Shown here piece by piece: positions 8,745 to 20,269 of a stretch of 64,000 bases of DNA. Position 1 is the stretch's first letter. Each line of letters opens with the position of its first letter. The notes below the pieces were generated by a model, which was not told where the DNA came from, searched no databases, and was given only the letters and a program-made list of their open reading frames with translations. This DNA is from Hymenobacter sp. J193. Its GTDB lineage: Bacteria; Bacteroidota; Bacteroidia; Cytophagales; Hymenobacteraceae. Location of the stretch: the NCBI RefSeq assembly GCF_024700075.1, contig NZ_JAJONE010000001.1, forward strand, positions 62,001 to 126,000, given 5' to 3'. A program made the translations under genes and the position numbers.

Positions 8745-9179
8745 GTGAAAAAAGCCCTGTTTTACTTGCTTGTTTGGCTGGGAGCCACGTTAACGGTGGC
8801 CGCGCAGCAACTCTCCCCCGTGGGCACCTGGGCCGATGACCGGAGTGAAACCCACGTGGAACTCTACCGCTGCGGCGCCGAGCTTTGCGGGCGGCTGGTA
8901 TGGCTGCGCAGCCCCAACACGCCCACCGGGCAGCCCCAGACGGACCTGCACAACCCCGACCCAGCCCGCCGAAACCAGCCGCTCCTGGGCCTCATCATCA
9001 TGCAGCACTTCCGCTACGCCGACGATGAACGCTGGACCTACGGCAGTATCTACGACCCCAGCAACGGGCGCACGTATTCCTGCTACCTACGCATGCTGCA
9101 GAAAGACGTGCTGGAAGTTAAAGGCTACATCGGCTTCCCGTTTATCGGCAGTGCCCACCGCTGGAAACGTGTGCAGTAG
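8745..9179 (+). CDS. DUF2147 secreted protein (second of tandem pair)
   Basis: 144 residues from a GTG start, with signal peptide KKALFYLLVWLGATLTVAAQ. It is clearly paralogous to the gene at 8194, sharing LSPVGTWADD, ELCGRLVWL, the DLHNPDPARRNQ loop, GSIYDPSNGRTYSCYLRM and VKGYIGFPFIGSAHRWKRV. The arrangement indicates a local gene duplication. The GTG start lies 48 bases after the terminator of the first copy. It converges with the GreA-like gene on the other strand with only 10 bases between stop codons and no room for a separate terminator. Confidence 0.9.
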   Translation: MKKALFYLLVWLGATLTVAAQQLSPVGTWADDRSETHVELYRCGAELCGRLVWLRSPNTPTGQPQTDLHNPDPARRNQPLLGLIIMQHFRYADDERWTYGSIYDPSNGRTYSCYLRMLQKDVLEVKGYIGFPFIGSAHRWKRVQ

Positions 9180-9189
9180 GTCGGCTGCC

Positions 9190-9663
9190 TCAGAAAACCT
9201 CCTCAATAGTATACTGCTGCCCCCGGAACGAAAATGTGTCGCCGACGCGGTGGCTGGCCATTGCCAGGAAAAGCGGCGAAAAGGCCGACATGGCGCAGTA
9301 TTTCTGCCCGTCCAATTCGATTTCGCCCAGGCTGATGGCAATAAAATAGGTGTAGCGGTTGGTAACCACCACCGACCCCGGCCCCATAGTGCCACCCACC
9401 CCGAAACGGTCGGGCAGGCGCTGCAGCAACTGCAGCTCCCGTTGGGCTTCCTCCAGGCGCCGGGCAAACAGCTCGCGCTGAATGTGGCAGGCCTCCCGAA
9501 ACGATTCAAACTTGTCTTCGCCGGAAGCGGGCTGTTCGTTGGCGCTTTCCTGCACCTGCTCCATAGCCTGCCGGGCATGATGTACTTTTTGCTGCTGCAG
9601 CTGCAGACATTCCGCCAGCAGGGCCTGTTTCAGCTGCTGCCGGGAGAGTACGGTTGTTGCCAT
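9190..9663 (-). CDS. GreA/GreB-like small protein
   Basis: 157 residues. The first 95 are a Gln/Glu-rich helical coiled coil (LKQALLAECLQLQQQKVHHA, ARRLEEAQRELQLLQRL). The C-terminal 60 resemble the FKBP-like domain of GreA transcript-cleavage factors (GPGSVVVTNRYTYFIAISLG, MSAFSPLFLAMASHRVGDTF). Related Bacteroidota proteins are sometimes mislabelled 3-oxoacyl-ACP synthase. By analogy it might bind RNA polymerase through its secondary channel. The usual acidic GreA loop residues at the coiled-coil tip are not obvious, so cleavage activity is doubtful. Confidence 0.6.
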   Translation of the reverse strand: MATTVLSRQQLKQALLAECLQLQQQKVHHARQAMEQVQESANEQPASGEDKFESFREACHIQRELFARRLEEAQRELQLLQRLPDRFGVGGTMGPGSVVVTNRYTYFIAISLGEIELDGQKYCAMSAFSPLFLAMASHRVGDTFSFRGQQYTIEEVF

Positions 9664-9718
9664 AAAAACTTCCTCAGGAAAAAGTTGAAGAAGTTCAAAC
9701 GGGTGCCGCTGCCGGAGG

Positions 9719-10408
9719 TTGCAGCTTACGGGCAGAAACTATTTGGCTCACCCGGTGTTTCTGCGCTACACAACGTCTTACCCCTTGCTGCGTTTTCTGC
9801 ACCGTCTTTTTTCTCCTGCGGCCGCCTGCTCCTGGCAGCCGCTCCGGCGCACGGCCCGCGCCGAGCGGCGTCATGCCCAGTGGGTAGCAGAGCGGGTGTA
9901 CCTGAACTGGCTGGGTCCGTATTTCAAAGCCTACCATTACCGCAAAGCCCAGTTGAACGCGGGCGGGCTGCGCGTGCAGCTGCTGCAGGAAGAAGGCCGC
10001 CAGGGCGCGGTGCTGTTCTACGACCCGTCCATTGGGCCGGGTAATTTCCGTCACCTGTTCGATTACATTGCCGAGCAAACCATAGCGCTGGGCTACAACG
10101 CCTCCACTTCCGACCAGCGCACCCTGCGCCACCCGCAGTACACGGAGACGATTCTCAAGCACTTTCTGAAGCCCCTACCCCGCAGCTGTACCCACACCGG
10201 CCGCTGCCAGCAGTTTTACGGCACAGTGACGGTAGATCTGGTGCTGATTAATGGCCAGCCCGGCTTTATCCGGTTTTTCAGCAACCCTTTTCATGACGAC
10301 ATCTTTACCAAGCCCCGAACCTTTGAAGAACTGCTGGACAGAATATTCAACCAGCCCCCGGCCGACGAAACCGCCCAGCAGTACCGCCTGCGCTACACCC
10401 AAGCCTAA
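9719..10408 (+). CDS. Conserved hypothetical protein
   Basis: About 229 residues from a TTG at 9719, or 217 from a GTG at 9755; neither start has a convincing ribosome site at good spacing, so the 5' end is uncertain. The protein has a basic, aromatic N-terminal part and a compact globular region (WLGPYFKAYHYRKAQLNAGG, VLFYDPSIGPGNFRHLFDYI, TVDLVLINGQPGFIRFFSNPF). No signal peptide or catalytic motif is recognised. Its TAA stop codon is the first base triplet of the stem of the terminator at 10406. The function is unknown. Confidence 0.65.
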   Translation: MQLTGRNYLAHPVFLRYTTSYPLLRFLHRLFSPAAACSWQPLRRTARAERRHAQWVAERVYLNWLGPYFKAYHYRKAQLNAGGLRVQLLQEEGRQGAVLFYDPSIGPGNFRHLFDYIAEQTIALGYNASTSDQRTLRHPQYTETILKHFLKPLPRSCTHTGRCQQFYGTVTVDLVLINGQPGFIRFFSNPFHDDIFTKPRTFEELLDRIFNQPPADETAQQYRLRYTQA

Positions 10409-12480
10409 CGCCAACGGCCGACACTACACAGGGTAGTGCCGGCCGTTGGCGTTAGAAGCGGCAGCACCAGCTTAGCGCCGCACAAACCGGGCGTGGCGCG
10501 TCTGGCTGCGGCCTTCCGTCGTGAGTTCCACCTGATACAGGCCCGGCGCCAGCGCCTGGGTGTTAGAGTGGCGGCCGTAGCCGACACTTCCTGGCGCAGC
10601 ACCGTACGGCCCAGCATATCGGTAATTACAGCCTGCCAGCGGCCGGCCGGCAGCGCACCGAGGTGCAGGGCCGCCTCGCACGGGTTGGGAAATACCTGCA
10701 CGGGCAGCGCAGTGCCCGCCGGGCGGACAGCCAGCACCAGCCCGTCGTTGCGGGTTACGGTGCCGGCACCGTTTAGAATCCACTGGGAGGGGTCCAGGGT
10801 AATTGCGGTTACCGTGCCTGCAACGGGCACACTGAACTCGCTCACGGGCTGGCCCTGGTGAAGGCGCACCGTTTGAGCGCCCGTAGTGGTGGTAATGCGG
10901 TAGTCCAGGTCCGTATCGAAGAATGGGGTGACGTTGGGCATCGACACGGTTTCGGTGGTACGCAACTGCAGGGTGTTGCCGGCCTGTTTCCACTCCACGT
11001 TGAAGGTGGGGTAGCCTTCGCCCGCGTACCACTGGTCGAAGAAACTCGTGAGTGAGCGGCCGGCCTGCTGTTCAAATATGCGCTGCAGATCGGGGGTGCG
11101 GGCCGTGCTGTTGGCGTAGGTGGTCTGGTACGTGCGCAACGCCTGGAAGAACTTGGTATCGTCGTTTAGCAGGTAGCGCAGCATATGCACCACGGCGGCT
11201 CCTTTCTTGTAGCTCAGGCGTGAGCTGAAAATACGACCGGAATTGGTGGTATCGGCAGGAGGTACGCGCACGCTGCCATTTGGTGCCGACATAGCCCTGG
11301 CGTGCGCGTCGTCCAGCCAAATGAGGGCATCACCGGGCCGAAATTTTTGCAAGGACAGGTACTCACCGTAAGAGGCGAAGCTCTCATTAAGCCAGATATC
11401 TTCCCAGGAAGCACAGGTCACGTTGTTGCCAAACCACTGGTGGAATAACTCGTGCGCCGTGAGGGTGAAGCCAAAGCTACTTTGCGTCGTCATCGTCTGG
11501 TGCTCCATACCGCCGCCAATAGGCGCCATCGAGTGCCCGTATTTTTCATCAGCGAACGGGTAGTCGACAATCAGCGTCGAGAAATTTTCGAGAAAGCCGG
11601 GCGTATAATCAATATCGACTTTATTGGCGGCCAGAAACCCCTGGTTGTACACGTAGTTCACGATAGGCACCTGCCGCCCATTGCTCAGCCGGGCATAATT
11701 CGTGTACTCCACGTAGGGCGAAACGGCCACCGAAATCAGGTAGTAGGCAATGGGATGGCGCGACTTCCACTCGTAGCGGTGCTTGGTGGCCGAAATGCTG
11801 GTAACGGCCTGCAGCACACCATTGGAGCCCACCTTGTTGATTTTGTCGGTGGTTACCCACACGTCGGAGGAGTCGGCTTTGTCGGTGAGCACCTGCTTGC
11901 ACGGAAACCACTCGTAGGCGCCAAATGGCTCACTCAGGCTCCAGGTTACGTTGGTATTGGCCGGACTCAGGCGGGTGTCTAGGGCATTGCTGGCCAATAC
12001 CTGCATAGTAGTATTGGGCGCGGTGCCGTGGTAGTAGATGCGCGCATCGAACAGGGCGTCGGGCGCTACGGCAGCGGCCAGCGTGGCCGTCACGTCTCCG
12101 TCGGCGCGGCTGATAGCGGTAACCTTGCGCCGATCCACGACCATCGAGTCAATTACGTAGGTGGAAAACAGCTCGAAAGCCAACGACTCCAGCCTGGCTT
12201 TGCCGTTGCGGGCCTTTATCCACACGTGGCCAGCCACCGCGCGGGAGTTGTTTTCCAGGGCCAGATCGAGCTTGTAGTATTTCACGTCGTAGCGGTCCAT
12301 CTGCTGGCGATGCGCCACAGTGGTTGCGGGCTGCCGCAGGGACTGACGGATGTGGGCTTCGGCGCAGGGCTCAGCCGGGGCAAAGTACTCGGTAGGGCGG
12401 GCCGTAGTGGCCGGCAGTTGCGCCAGGGCGACCGGCGCGGGCAGCAGGGCAGCCAACCAAAGCAGTAGTTTTCGGGTCAT
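10405..12480 (-). CDS. M1-family aminopeptidase with C-terminal sorting domain; tail frameshifted
   Basis: The ATG at 12480 gives a good signal peptide (MTRKLLLWLAALLPAPVALAQ). The M1 fold shows GGGMEHQTM (exopeptidase motif), the zinc motif HELFHQWFGN and the distant ligand in LNESFASYGEY. The enzyme should remove N-terminal residues from peptides outside the cell. After about residue 600 comes a T9SS-type sorting domain (VQVFPNPCEAALHLG, AVITDMLGRTVLRQEV). The expected ending (ALAPGLYQVELTTEGR, RHARFVRR, stop at 10472) is in another frame, so one base is missing near 10562-10570. As read, the protein ends in unrelated residues and runs through the terminator. Confidence 0.88.
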   Translation of the reverse strand: MTRKLLLWLAALLPAPVALAQLPATTARPTEYFAPAEPCAEAHIRQSLRQPATTVAHRQQMDRYDVKYYKLDLALENNSRAVAGHVWIKARNGKARLESLAFELFSTYVIDSMVVDRRKVTAISRADGDVTATLAAAVAPDALFDARIYYHGTAPNTTMQVLASNALDTRLSPANTNVTWSLSEPFGAYEWFPCKQVLTDKADSSDVWVTTDKINKVGSNGVLQAVTSISATKHRYEWKSRHPIAYYLISVAVSPYVEYTNYARLSNGRQVPIVNYVYNQGFLAANKVDIDYTPGFLENFSTLIVDYPFADEKYGHSMAPIGGGMEHQTMTTQSSFGFTLTAHELFHQWFGNNVTCASWEDIWLNESFASYGEYLSLQKFRPGDALIWLDDAHARAMSAPNGSVRVPPADTTNSGRIFSSRLSYKKGAAVVHMLRYLLNDDTKFFQALRTYQTTYANSTARTPDLQRIFEQQAGRSLTSFFDQWYAGEGYPTFNVEWKQAGNTLQLRTTETVSMPNVTPFFDTDLDYRITTTTGAQTVRLHQGQPVSEFSVPVAGTVTAITLDPSQWILNGAGTVTRNDGLVLAVRPAGTALPVQVFPNPCEAALHLGALPAGRWQAVITDMLGRTVLRQEVSATAATLTPRRWRRACIRWNSRRKAAARRATPGLCGAKLVLPLLTPTAGTTLCSVGRWR
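10406..10454. terminator. Bidirectional terminator between 9719 and M1 genes
   Basis: Perfect 15-base stem TAACGCCAACGGCCG / CGGCCGTTGGCGTTA, extended by ACTA/TAGT pairing after one mismatch. It includes the stop codon of the plus-strand gene and lies just beyond the restored stop of the M1 gene at 10472. Confidence 0.85.
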
Positions 12481-12618
12481 CGCAAGCAAAGTGAGTAGCG
12501 GATGGGAATTACCGCCCAAAATACACACTATCGACCACTCATAACCCGGCCGGCAAATGAGGCAGGCTGCCGGGAACCATGTATCTTGTACCCCTCTCGC
12601 CCTAAGTTTTTTTCCGGC

Positions 12619-14843
12619 ATGGCCCGACTTCTATTCCTGCTATTTTTCTGCGGCCTGCTCCTGAGTGCGGAGCGCAGCCAGGCCACCCACATTGTAGGGG
12701 GCGAAATGGGGATGCAGCACCTGCGCGACAGCACCTACGCGCTGAACCTGATTGTGTATTTCGACGGCGTAACCGGCGACCCGGGCGCCCTGGATGGCAG
12801 CCTAACGGCCGCTATCTACGAGAAAGGCACCAACCGCTTTGTGGAAGACGTGGTGCTGCCGCTCCAGCAAAACACGCTGGTAGACTACTCCGACCCCGCC
12901 TGCTCCAGTGCCCGGCTCGTAACCCGTCGTCTGGTGTACACGCGCAACTTGGTGCTGCGCCGAATGCAGTACCGCAGCCCGGCCGGCTACTATGCCGTAG
13001 TGGAGCGGTGCTGCCGCAACCGGGGCATTGCCAATATTCAGAACCCCGGGGGGCCGGGCAGGCTTTTCTGGTGGAGTTCCCGGCGGTGGTGCAGGCCAAT
13101 GGGCAGGCATTCCGCAATTCCAGCCCCAGTTTGTTTCCGCCCCTCAGCGACTACGCCTGCCAGGGTGAGCTGTTTTACTATGATTTCGGCGGCCAGGACC
13201 CCGACGGCGACCAGCTGGTGTATGAGCTGGTTACGCCGCTTAACGGCCACAGCACTACATCAGACTCCAAGCCCGACCGACCGGCCTCCGCTCCTTACTC
13301 TTCCGTCCGCTGGCGTGCCGATTTAAGTGTGTCTCAACAGATACCCGGCAAGCCCACCCTCCGCATTGGGGCCCAGACGGGCCGCCTGGAGGTGCTGCCC
13401 ACGGAGCTGGGGCTGTTTGTTTTCGGCATCAAGTGCTCGGAGTACCGCAATGGGGTGAAAATCGGAGAAGTGCGCCGCGACTTTCAAATGCTGGTCATCA
13501 ACTGCGCACGCAACCAGAAGCCCCAGCTGCAGGTAGAAGCCAAAGGCAACTCCCTGCCCCACGCCCCCACGGGTACGCTGGCGTTTGCCGCCGGCGAGGC
13601 CCGCTGCTTTCAGTTGCGGTTTACCGACCCCGATGCCGCTTCCCGCCTCAAGCTTTATCTGCGGGCCGTCAATTTTGAGGCGGCTATGCCCGTTCCCAGC
13701 ATTACCACGGGCACCGTGCGCTCGGCCGGCAACCCCGATGTGCTGGTTTCCACCGTGTGCTTTCCCGATTGCTTCGACACGCAGGGAAAAACCTATGAGC
13801 TGGAATTTATTGTGGCCGACAACGGGTGCAGCCTCCCGAAACGCGACACCGTTCGGGTAGCCTTCACGGCCACGGCTCCACCCGATTTGCCACCATCCAT
13901 CAGCACCACGGCCCAGCTTCCCCTGCGCGTACGGCCCGGCGAGGCAGTCAACTTTGAAGTTATCGGCCAGGACCCCGACGGCAACGCCCTGACCATGACC
14001 ATGCGCGGCCTGGGCTTTGACGCGCCTTCGCTGAGCTCTACCCTCACCATGCGCCCCACTACGGCTACCGAGCGGCGGGCCGACTTTGCCTGGACTGTGC
14101 CCTGCGCTGCCATTGACCGGGGCCTGCACGAGTTTGAGTTTCTGGTTACCTCCAGCAACGAATGCAACCCCGCCCAGACGCAGCGGGTAGTGGTGCCCAT
14201 TCAGGTGGAGTATGAAAACGCGGCGCCCTTGCTGCAAACCAGCTTTTCGGAAGCGTCACCGGCCCCCAATGCCCCACCCATCCTTATCACCCTGCCCATG
14301 GGCGGGGTGTACGAAGCTACCCTGGCCGGCACCGACGCCGACCCGAATGAGCTTACCCTGACGGCCGCCGGCAAGGAAATAGACCTGGCGATGGTGGGCA
14401 TGACGTTTACCCACCAGGATGGCCTGGGCAAAGCCGCCGGCACGTTCCGCTGGGACGCCAATTGTGAGGCCCTGCAGCGCCAGCCGCTGGAGGTAACATT
14501 TACGCTGCAGGAAAGTACCTGCCGGCCTCAGCCCCGGCAGCAAACCGTGCGCTTTGCCGTGCTGCTGCCCGAAACGCCGGCTTTCCTGCCTCCTAATATC
14601 TTCACCCCCAACACCGACAGCAAGAATGCCCGCTTTGAGCTGGCCAGCGTGCTGCCGCCCGAGTACTGCACCCAGCGTTTCGGCGACATCAAAATCTTCA
14701 ACCGCTGGGGTACGCAGGTGTACCGCTCCACCAACCGCAGCTTCAGCTGGGACGGCGGCGGCCTACCCGAGGGGGTGTACTACTACCTGATTGAGTACAG
14801 CAACCGGGAGAAGTTCAAGGGCACCATTACCATTGCTCGCTGA
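12619..14843 (+). pseudogene. Gliding-motility-associated (CHU_C) T9SS surface protein, single frameshift
   Basis: The first frame (12619-13326) begins with signal peptide MARLLFLLFFCGLLLSAERSQA and ATHIVGGEMGMQHL. The second frame (open to 14843) continues the same protein: QAFLVEFPAVVQANGQAF, Asp-rich YYDFGGQDPDGDQLVYEL repeats (also GQDPDGNALTM, GTDADPNELTL), and the type B T9SS domain FLPPNIFTPNTDSKNARFEL, KIFNRWGTQVY, YYYLIEYSNREKFKGT. They join if one G is added to the six-G run at 13048-13053. Intact, it would be a surface adhesin-like protein of about 740 residues. Either the gene is broken or the run is miscounted. Confidence 0.85.
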
Positions 14844-14869
14844 GCTTCGCCACTACAGTCTATGACGAA

Positions 14870-14904
14870 AAAGCCCCGGTTGCTACCAAAGCGGCCGGGG
14901 CTTT
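14870..14904. terminator. Terminator between CHU_C gene and oxidase subunit III gene
   Basis: Ten-base stem AAAGCCCCGG / CCGGGGCTTT around a 15-base loop, with A residues before and T-rich bases after. It serves two converging genes. Confidence 0.8.
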
Positions 14905-14930
14905 CCTGAAGAAAATAAAACCACTGCTTT

Positions 14931-15602
14931 TTAGTAAAAAAACAGGAACAACGCGAACATCACCACCCACAGACCGTCGATGAAATGCCAGTAGACACTC
15001 AGCATGCGCAGCTGCATGCGGCGGTACGGATTTCGGATGAAAAACAGACTCCGAATACCGTCACGGCTGGCGTGATGGGTGCGCCAGAGCAGCGCCATCA
15101 GAAACAGGACGCCCCCCAGCAAATGCACCACGTGCAAAGCCGAAAGCAGGTAGATGTACGTGGCGCTGGCCTTGCCCGTGAGCGTGACAGCACCGCTCAA
15201 CAAACTACCATCCAGCAGTAGCTGCTTCCAGCCCACCACCTGCAGGCCAGAAAACAGCAGCCCCAGCAGCAGGGTGGCGCTCAGGCAGCGCACCAAACCC
15301 GGCAGATCATCGGAGCGGTACAGGCGGTTGGCCTGACTGAGGGTATAGCTGCTGATGAGCAGCACAATGGTGCTCAGCGAAAACACCTGAGGCAGGGTGT
15401 ATAGGCCCAGTGGTACGCCGTTGCGCAGGCGGGTATACAAGTAAGCCCCCAACAATACCACAAACAGGATGCCCACCGCGCCCACACTCAGGTACACCAT
15501 GAGCAGGAGCGGCGGCACGCGCTCCATGCGGGCAAAGCCGGAAGCCGGCTGCCCGGCTCCTATAGTATTGAAACGCTGCTTATCGGGCTGATCGGGGCTC
15601 AT
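14931..15602 (-). CDS. Cytochrome c oxidase subunit III-like membrane protein
   Basis: 223 residues from ATG 15602; longer starts give an implausible N-terminus. Five hydrophobic helices are visible (LLLMVYLSVGAVGILFVVLLGAY, FSLSTIVLLISSYTLSQA, CLSATLLLGLLFSGLQVVGW, SALHVVHLLGGVLFLMALLW, LSVYWHFIDGLWVVMFALFL). HVVHLLGG and YWHFIDGLW are signatures of heme-copper oxidase subunit III. That subunit stabilises the proton-pumping oxidase in the inner membrane. It stands alone here, without subunits I or II beside it, so it may be an accessory CoxC-like paralogue. A TACCTTGG element lies upstream on this strand. Confidence 0.85.
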   Translation of the reverse strand: MSPDQPDKQRFNTIGAGQPASGFARMERVPPLLLMVYLSVGAVGILFVVLLGAYLYTRLRNGVPLGLYTLPQVFSLSTIVLLISSYTLSQANRLYRSDDLPGLVRCLSATLLLGLLFSGLQVVGWKQLLLDGSLLSGAVTLTGKASATYIYLLSALHVVHLLGGVLFLMALLWRTHHASRDGIRSLFFIRNPYRRMQLRMLSVYWHFIDGLWVVMFALFLFFY

Positions 15603-15739
15603 GGTGGGGCAAGGCGGGGTACAGGGAATAAACCCGACCAGCCAGCGTTTTGATTCAAGACAAAACCTTTTTTGCCAGCGTGGGCTCACCTTCCAAGGTA
15701 CGCAAAAAACCAGCCGGCAGCTATGGTATTTTTTGGTTA

Positions 15740-16310
15740 TTAGCTACGAAAAAACGAGCCTATTTTACCCATCACCGCGTTGAGGGTAATCTTGGGGCTG
15801 CGGCCCGTGCCAAACGTCACGTAGGTTTTGCCGGCTACCCGCAAATCCAGCACCAGCCCCAGGCGCAACGCCAGCATATTCAACTGCTGCAGGGCGTTGG
15901 GCGTGCCGGGTGGCTTGGGCGCTTTCGGCGCCTTGGTTTTGTCGTCGGCCGTCAGCTCATCCAGCACCCGCTGGCTGGGAATGTTCACGATGAGGTAGGC
16001 CCCCGAAGCGGCTATCTGGATATCGTCGCGGCCGCGGGAAATAACCAGCCGGGCTTCGATGTCGAGGCCCTTAGCCAAGTTGCGCGGGTTTGGGCGCGGC
16101 GGGCTGAGCGGGAGCCGGCGGGTTTTCGCCGCGGGTGCGGATGCGCACCGAGCCGTTGATGCGCCAGGTGCTGGCCGGGCCCTGGGGGTTTTGGGCATTG
16201 GGTACCTGTACTTCCATCTGGTCGAAGGTGCAGCCGAGCTCTACGCCGCCCGAAAGTTTAGAAAGTAAGGAAGCGGCCATATCGGCCCAGTTTGCGGAAG
16301 ACTCTGCCAT
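15740..16310 (-). pseudogene. Hypothetical protein split by a one-base frameshift
   Basis: Two overlapping reading frames belong together. The first (16310 down to 16071) starts MAESSANWADMAASLLSKL and goes through LGCTFDQMEVQVPN and WRINGSVRIRTRGENP. The second covers RNLAKGLDIEARLVISRG, DDIQIAASGAYLIVNIPSQR and LGLVLDLRVAGKTYVTFGTG, ending at 15740. Removing one C in the CCC after AAA near 16090 gives AAPKPRNLAKGL and one protein of about 190 residues. No signal peptide or known domain was recognised; the alternating hydrophobic pattern suggests beta structure. The function is unknown. Confidence 0.6.
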
Positions 16311-16496
16311 AATGAGGAGGAAAAACGGGGTGGAACGGCCAAGCCGAAGCAGCCGGGGCGCAAACTAGCGCCTCTGCCCGGCAAACGCAACCAGGCCGGC
16401 GGAAGTTGTGGCCTGCGGTGGAGCTTTATCCAAATACCCTGGTTTGCGTATGTGGGGCTGCCCGGCCTGGCCGGGGCTTCTTCATTGATTTTCCTT

Positions 16497-17333
16497 ATGC
16501 ACTTCTCCCCTGCCTCTTTTTCTCTGCTGACCGGTACGGCCTTCGCTCTGGCCGGCCTGGGCAGCTGCACCTCCACGGCCAGCTCTGCCCGCCCCGAATC
16601 GGGCGCGGCCGTTGCTCCGTCGGCACCCGTAGCGGCTGCGCCGGCCGCTTCCCCGGCTTCTCCGCCCGATTGTGCTCATCCGTTCGGGCTAACTTCCAGC
16701 GGCGAGCTGCTTTACACCCTCACCGATGCCAACGGCAAGCCCCTGGGTGAGCTGCGCCAACGGGTAGTAGGTTTCGGCGAAGAAGCGAATAAGAAAGGCA
16801 CCATTAAAACCACCACGGTCCTGCTCAAGAGTGGCCGCTACGATGCGGCAGGCAAGCTCATTCATCAGCAGGATCTGACGTTCCGCTGCCGGCAGGATAC
16901 GGCTTTCACCGACGGCATGGTAGAAATGGAGTTCGACAACCTCCGCTCTTTTCGCGACCGGTACTTCACTGATGTACCTACTCCCCTGGCCTGGCCGCAC
17001 CAGCCCGCAGCCGGCTCCCGCCTGCCCTCCGGCGGCGTGGTAACCGACGTGCGCAGCTCGGCCGTGGACATTGCCAAAGTATCAACCCAGCTGCAGAACC
17101 GCCGCGTGGTGAGTGGCCCCCAGGACGTGACGGTGCCGGCCGGCACGTTTGCCTGCTACAAAATAGAAGCCGAGCGCGAAGCCGTGGTGCAGCCCAAGCC
17201 CGACATCGTTCGGCGCACCTCCCAGCGGGTAATCGACTTCTACAGCCCCGGCGTGGGCGTGGTGCGCACGGAGGTATACGACAAGAACAACAAGCTACAG
17301 AGCACTAGTGTGCTGACGCGGCGCACGCCGTAG
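16497..17333 (+). CDS. Lipoprotein, DUF3108/TapB-like
   Basis: 278 residues from ATG 16497. Signal peptide with lipobox LAGLGSC (hydrophobic SLLTGTAFALAGLG), then an Ala/Pro/Ser-rich spacer. A beta-rich domain follows: ELLYTLTDANGKPLGELRQR, DLTFRCRQDTAFTDGMVEME, PAAGSRLPSGGVVTDV, VPAGTFACYKIEAEREA and VIDFYSPGVGVVRTEVYDKN. This pattern fits secreted lipoproteins of the DUF3108/TapB type, whose function is not known. It is divergent from the hypothetical gene at 16310 and 63 bases upstream of the DUF4920 lipoprotein gene, with which it may be co-transcribed. Confidence 0.7.
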   Translation: MHFSPASFSLLTGTAFALAGLGSCTSTASSARPESGAAVAPSAPVAAAPAASPASPPDCAHPFGLTSSGELLYTLTDANGKPLGELRQRVVGFGEEANKKGTIKTTTVLLKSGRYDAAGKLIHQQDLTFRCRQDTAFTDGMVEMEFDNLRSFRDRYFTDVPTPLAWPHQPAAGSRLPSGGVVTDVRSSAVDIAKVSTQLQNRRVVSGPQDVTVPAGTFACYKIEAEREAVVQPKPDIVRRTSQRVIDFYSPGVGVVRTEVYDKNNKLQSTSVLTRRTP

Positions 17334-17396
17334 GGTGGCGCGGCAGCTGCTTTTCCGCTAACTTGCTGCCCGTCATCAGTTCACTGACTGCTCGCT

Positions 17397-17909
17397 ATGA
17401 GATACGCTTCCCTTTTTGCCGCCGGCCTGCTGCTGGCTTCCTGCCAGTCGGAGCCCACGTCCAAGGCCCCGGATACGGCTGCCGCCCCGGCCACGCCAGC
17501 GGCTGCCCAGCCGGCCAAGCCCGACAATGCCTTCGGCGAAACCATTAGCTCCGACGGGGCCATAGCGGTGGCGGAGCTGCCCAAGCTGCTGGGCGCCCGC
17601 GACTCAGCCCGGGTGAAACTGGTGGGTACCACTGAGGCCGTGTGCCAAGCCAAAGGCTGCTGGCTGACCATGCAGCTGCCCCAAGACCAGACCATGCGCG
17701 TACGGTTTCGGGACTACGCCTTCTTCGTTCCCAAAGACATAGCCGGCAAAACCGTAGTGGTGGAAGGCTGGGCCCACCGTCGCGAAGTACCCGTGGATGA
17801 GCTCCAGCACTATGCCAAAGACGGCGGCAAATCGGCCAAGGAAATTGCGGCTATTACCAAGCCCGAAACCCAGCTCAGCTTCATGGCCGACGGAGTGCTG
17901 GTGCAATAG
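17397..17909 (+). CDS. DUF4920 lipoprotein
   Basis: 170 residues. Lipobox signal peptide MRYASLFAAGLLLASC, then an Ala/Pro-rich spacer. The DUF4920 domain shows FGETISSDGAIAVAELPKLL, KLVGTTEAVCQAKGCWLTM, VRFRDYAFFVPKDIAGKTVV and EGWAHRREVPVDELQHYAKD. The CQAKGCW pair of cysteines and the OB-like fold are typical. The family is common in Bacteroidota; the biochemical role is unknown, with metal or redox binding possible. A strong terminator follows at 17968. Confidence 0.88.
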   Translation: MRYASLFAAGLLLASCQSEPTSKAPDTAAAPATPAAAQPAKPDNAFGETISSDGAIAVAELPKLLGARDSARVKLVGTTEAVCQAKGCWLTMQLPQDQTMRVRFRDYAFFVPKDIAGKTVVVEGWAHRREVPVDELQHYAKDGGKSAKEIAAITKPETQLSFMADGVLVQ

Positions 17910-17963
17910 GTTGCTATGGCTTTCTGGCTGAATGGTTGACGCCTTTGAGCCCCTACCAGATAA

Positions 17964-20216
<2,253 letters not shown>

Positions 20217-20269
20217 GTTTTTGCCCACATCATCGCAGTCTTTGGGTTCTTTCCTTATTCGTTTTCTCT

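Noticed and set aside
13323..14237. Minus-strand open frame of 304 codons opposite the CHU_C protein gene
   Set aside because: Gly/His-rich shadow of the surface protein gene; no start context or domain.
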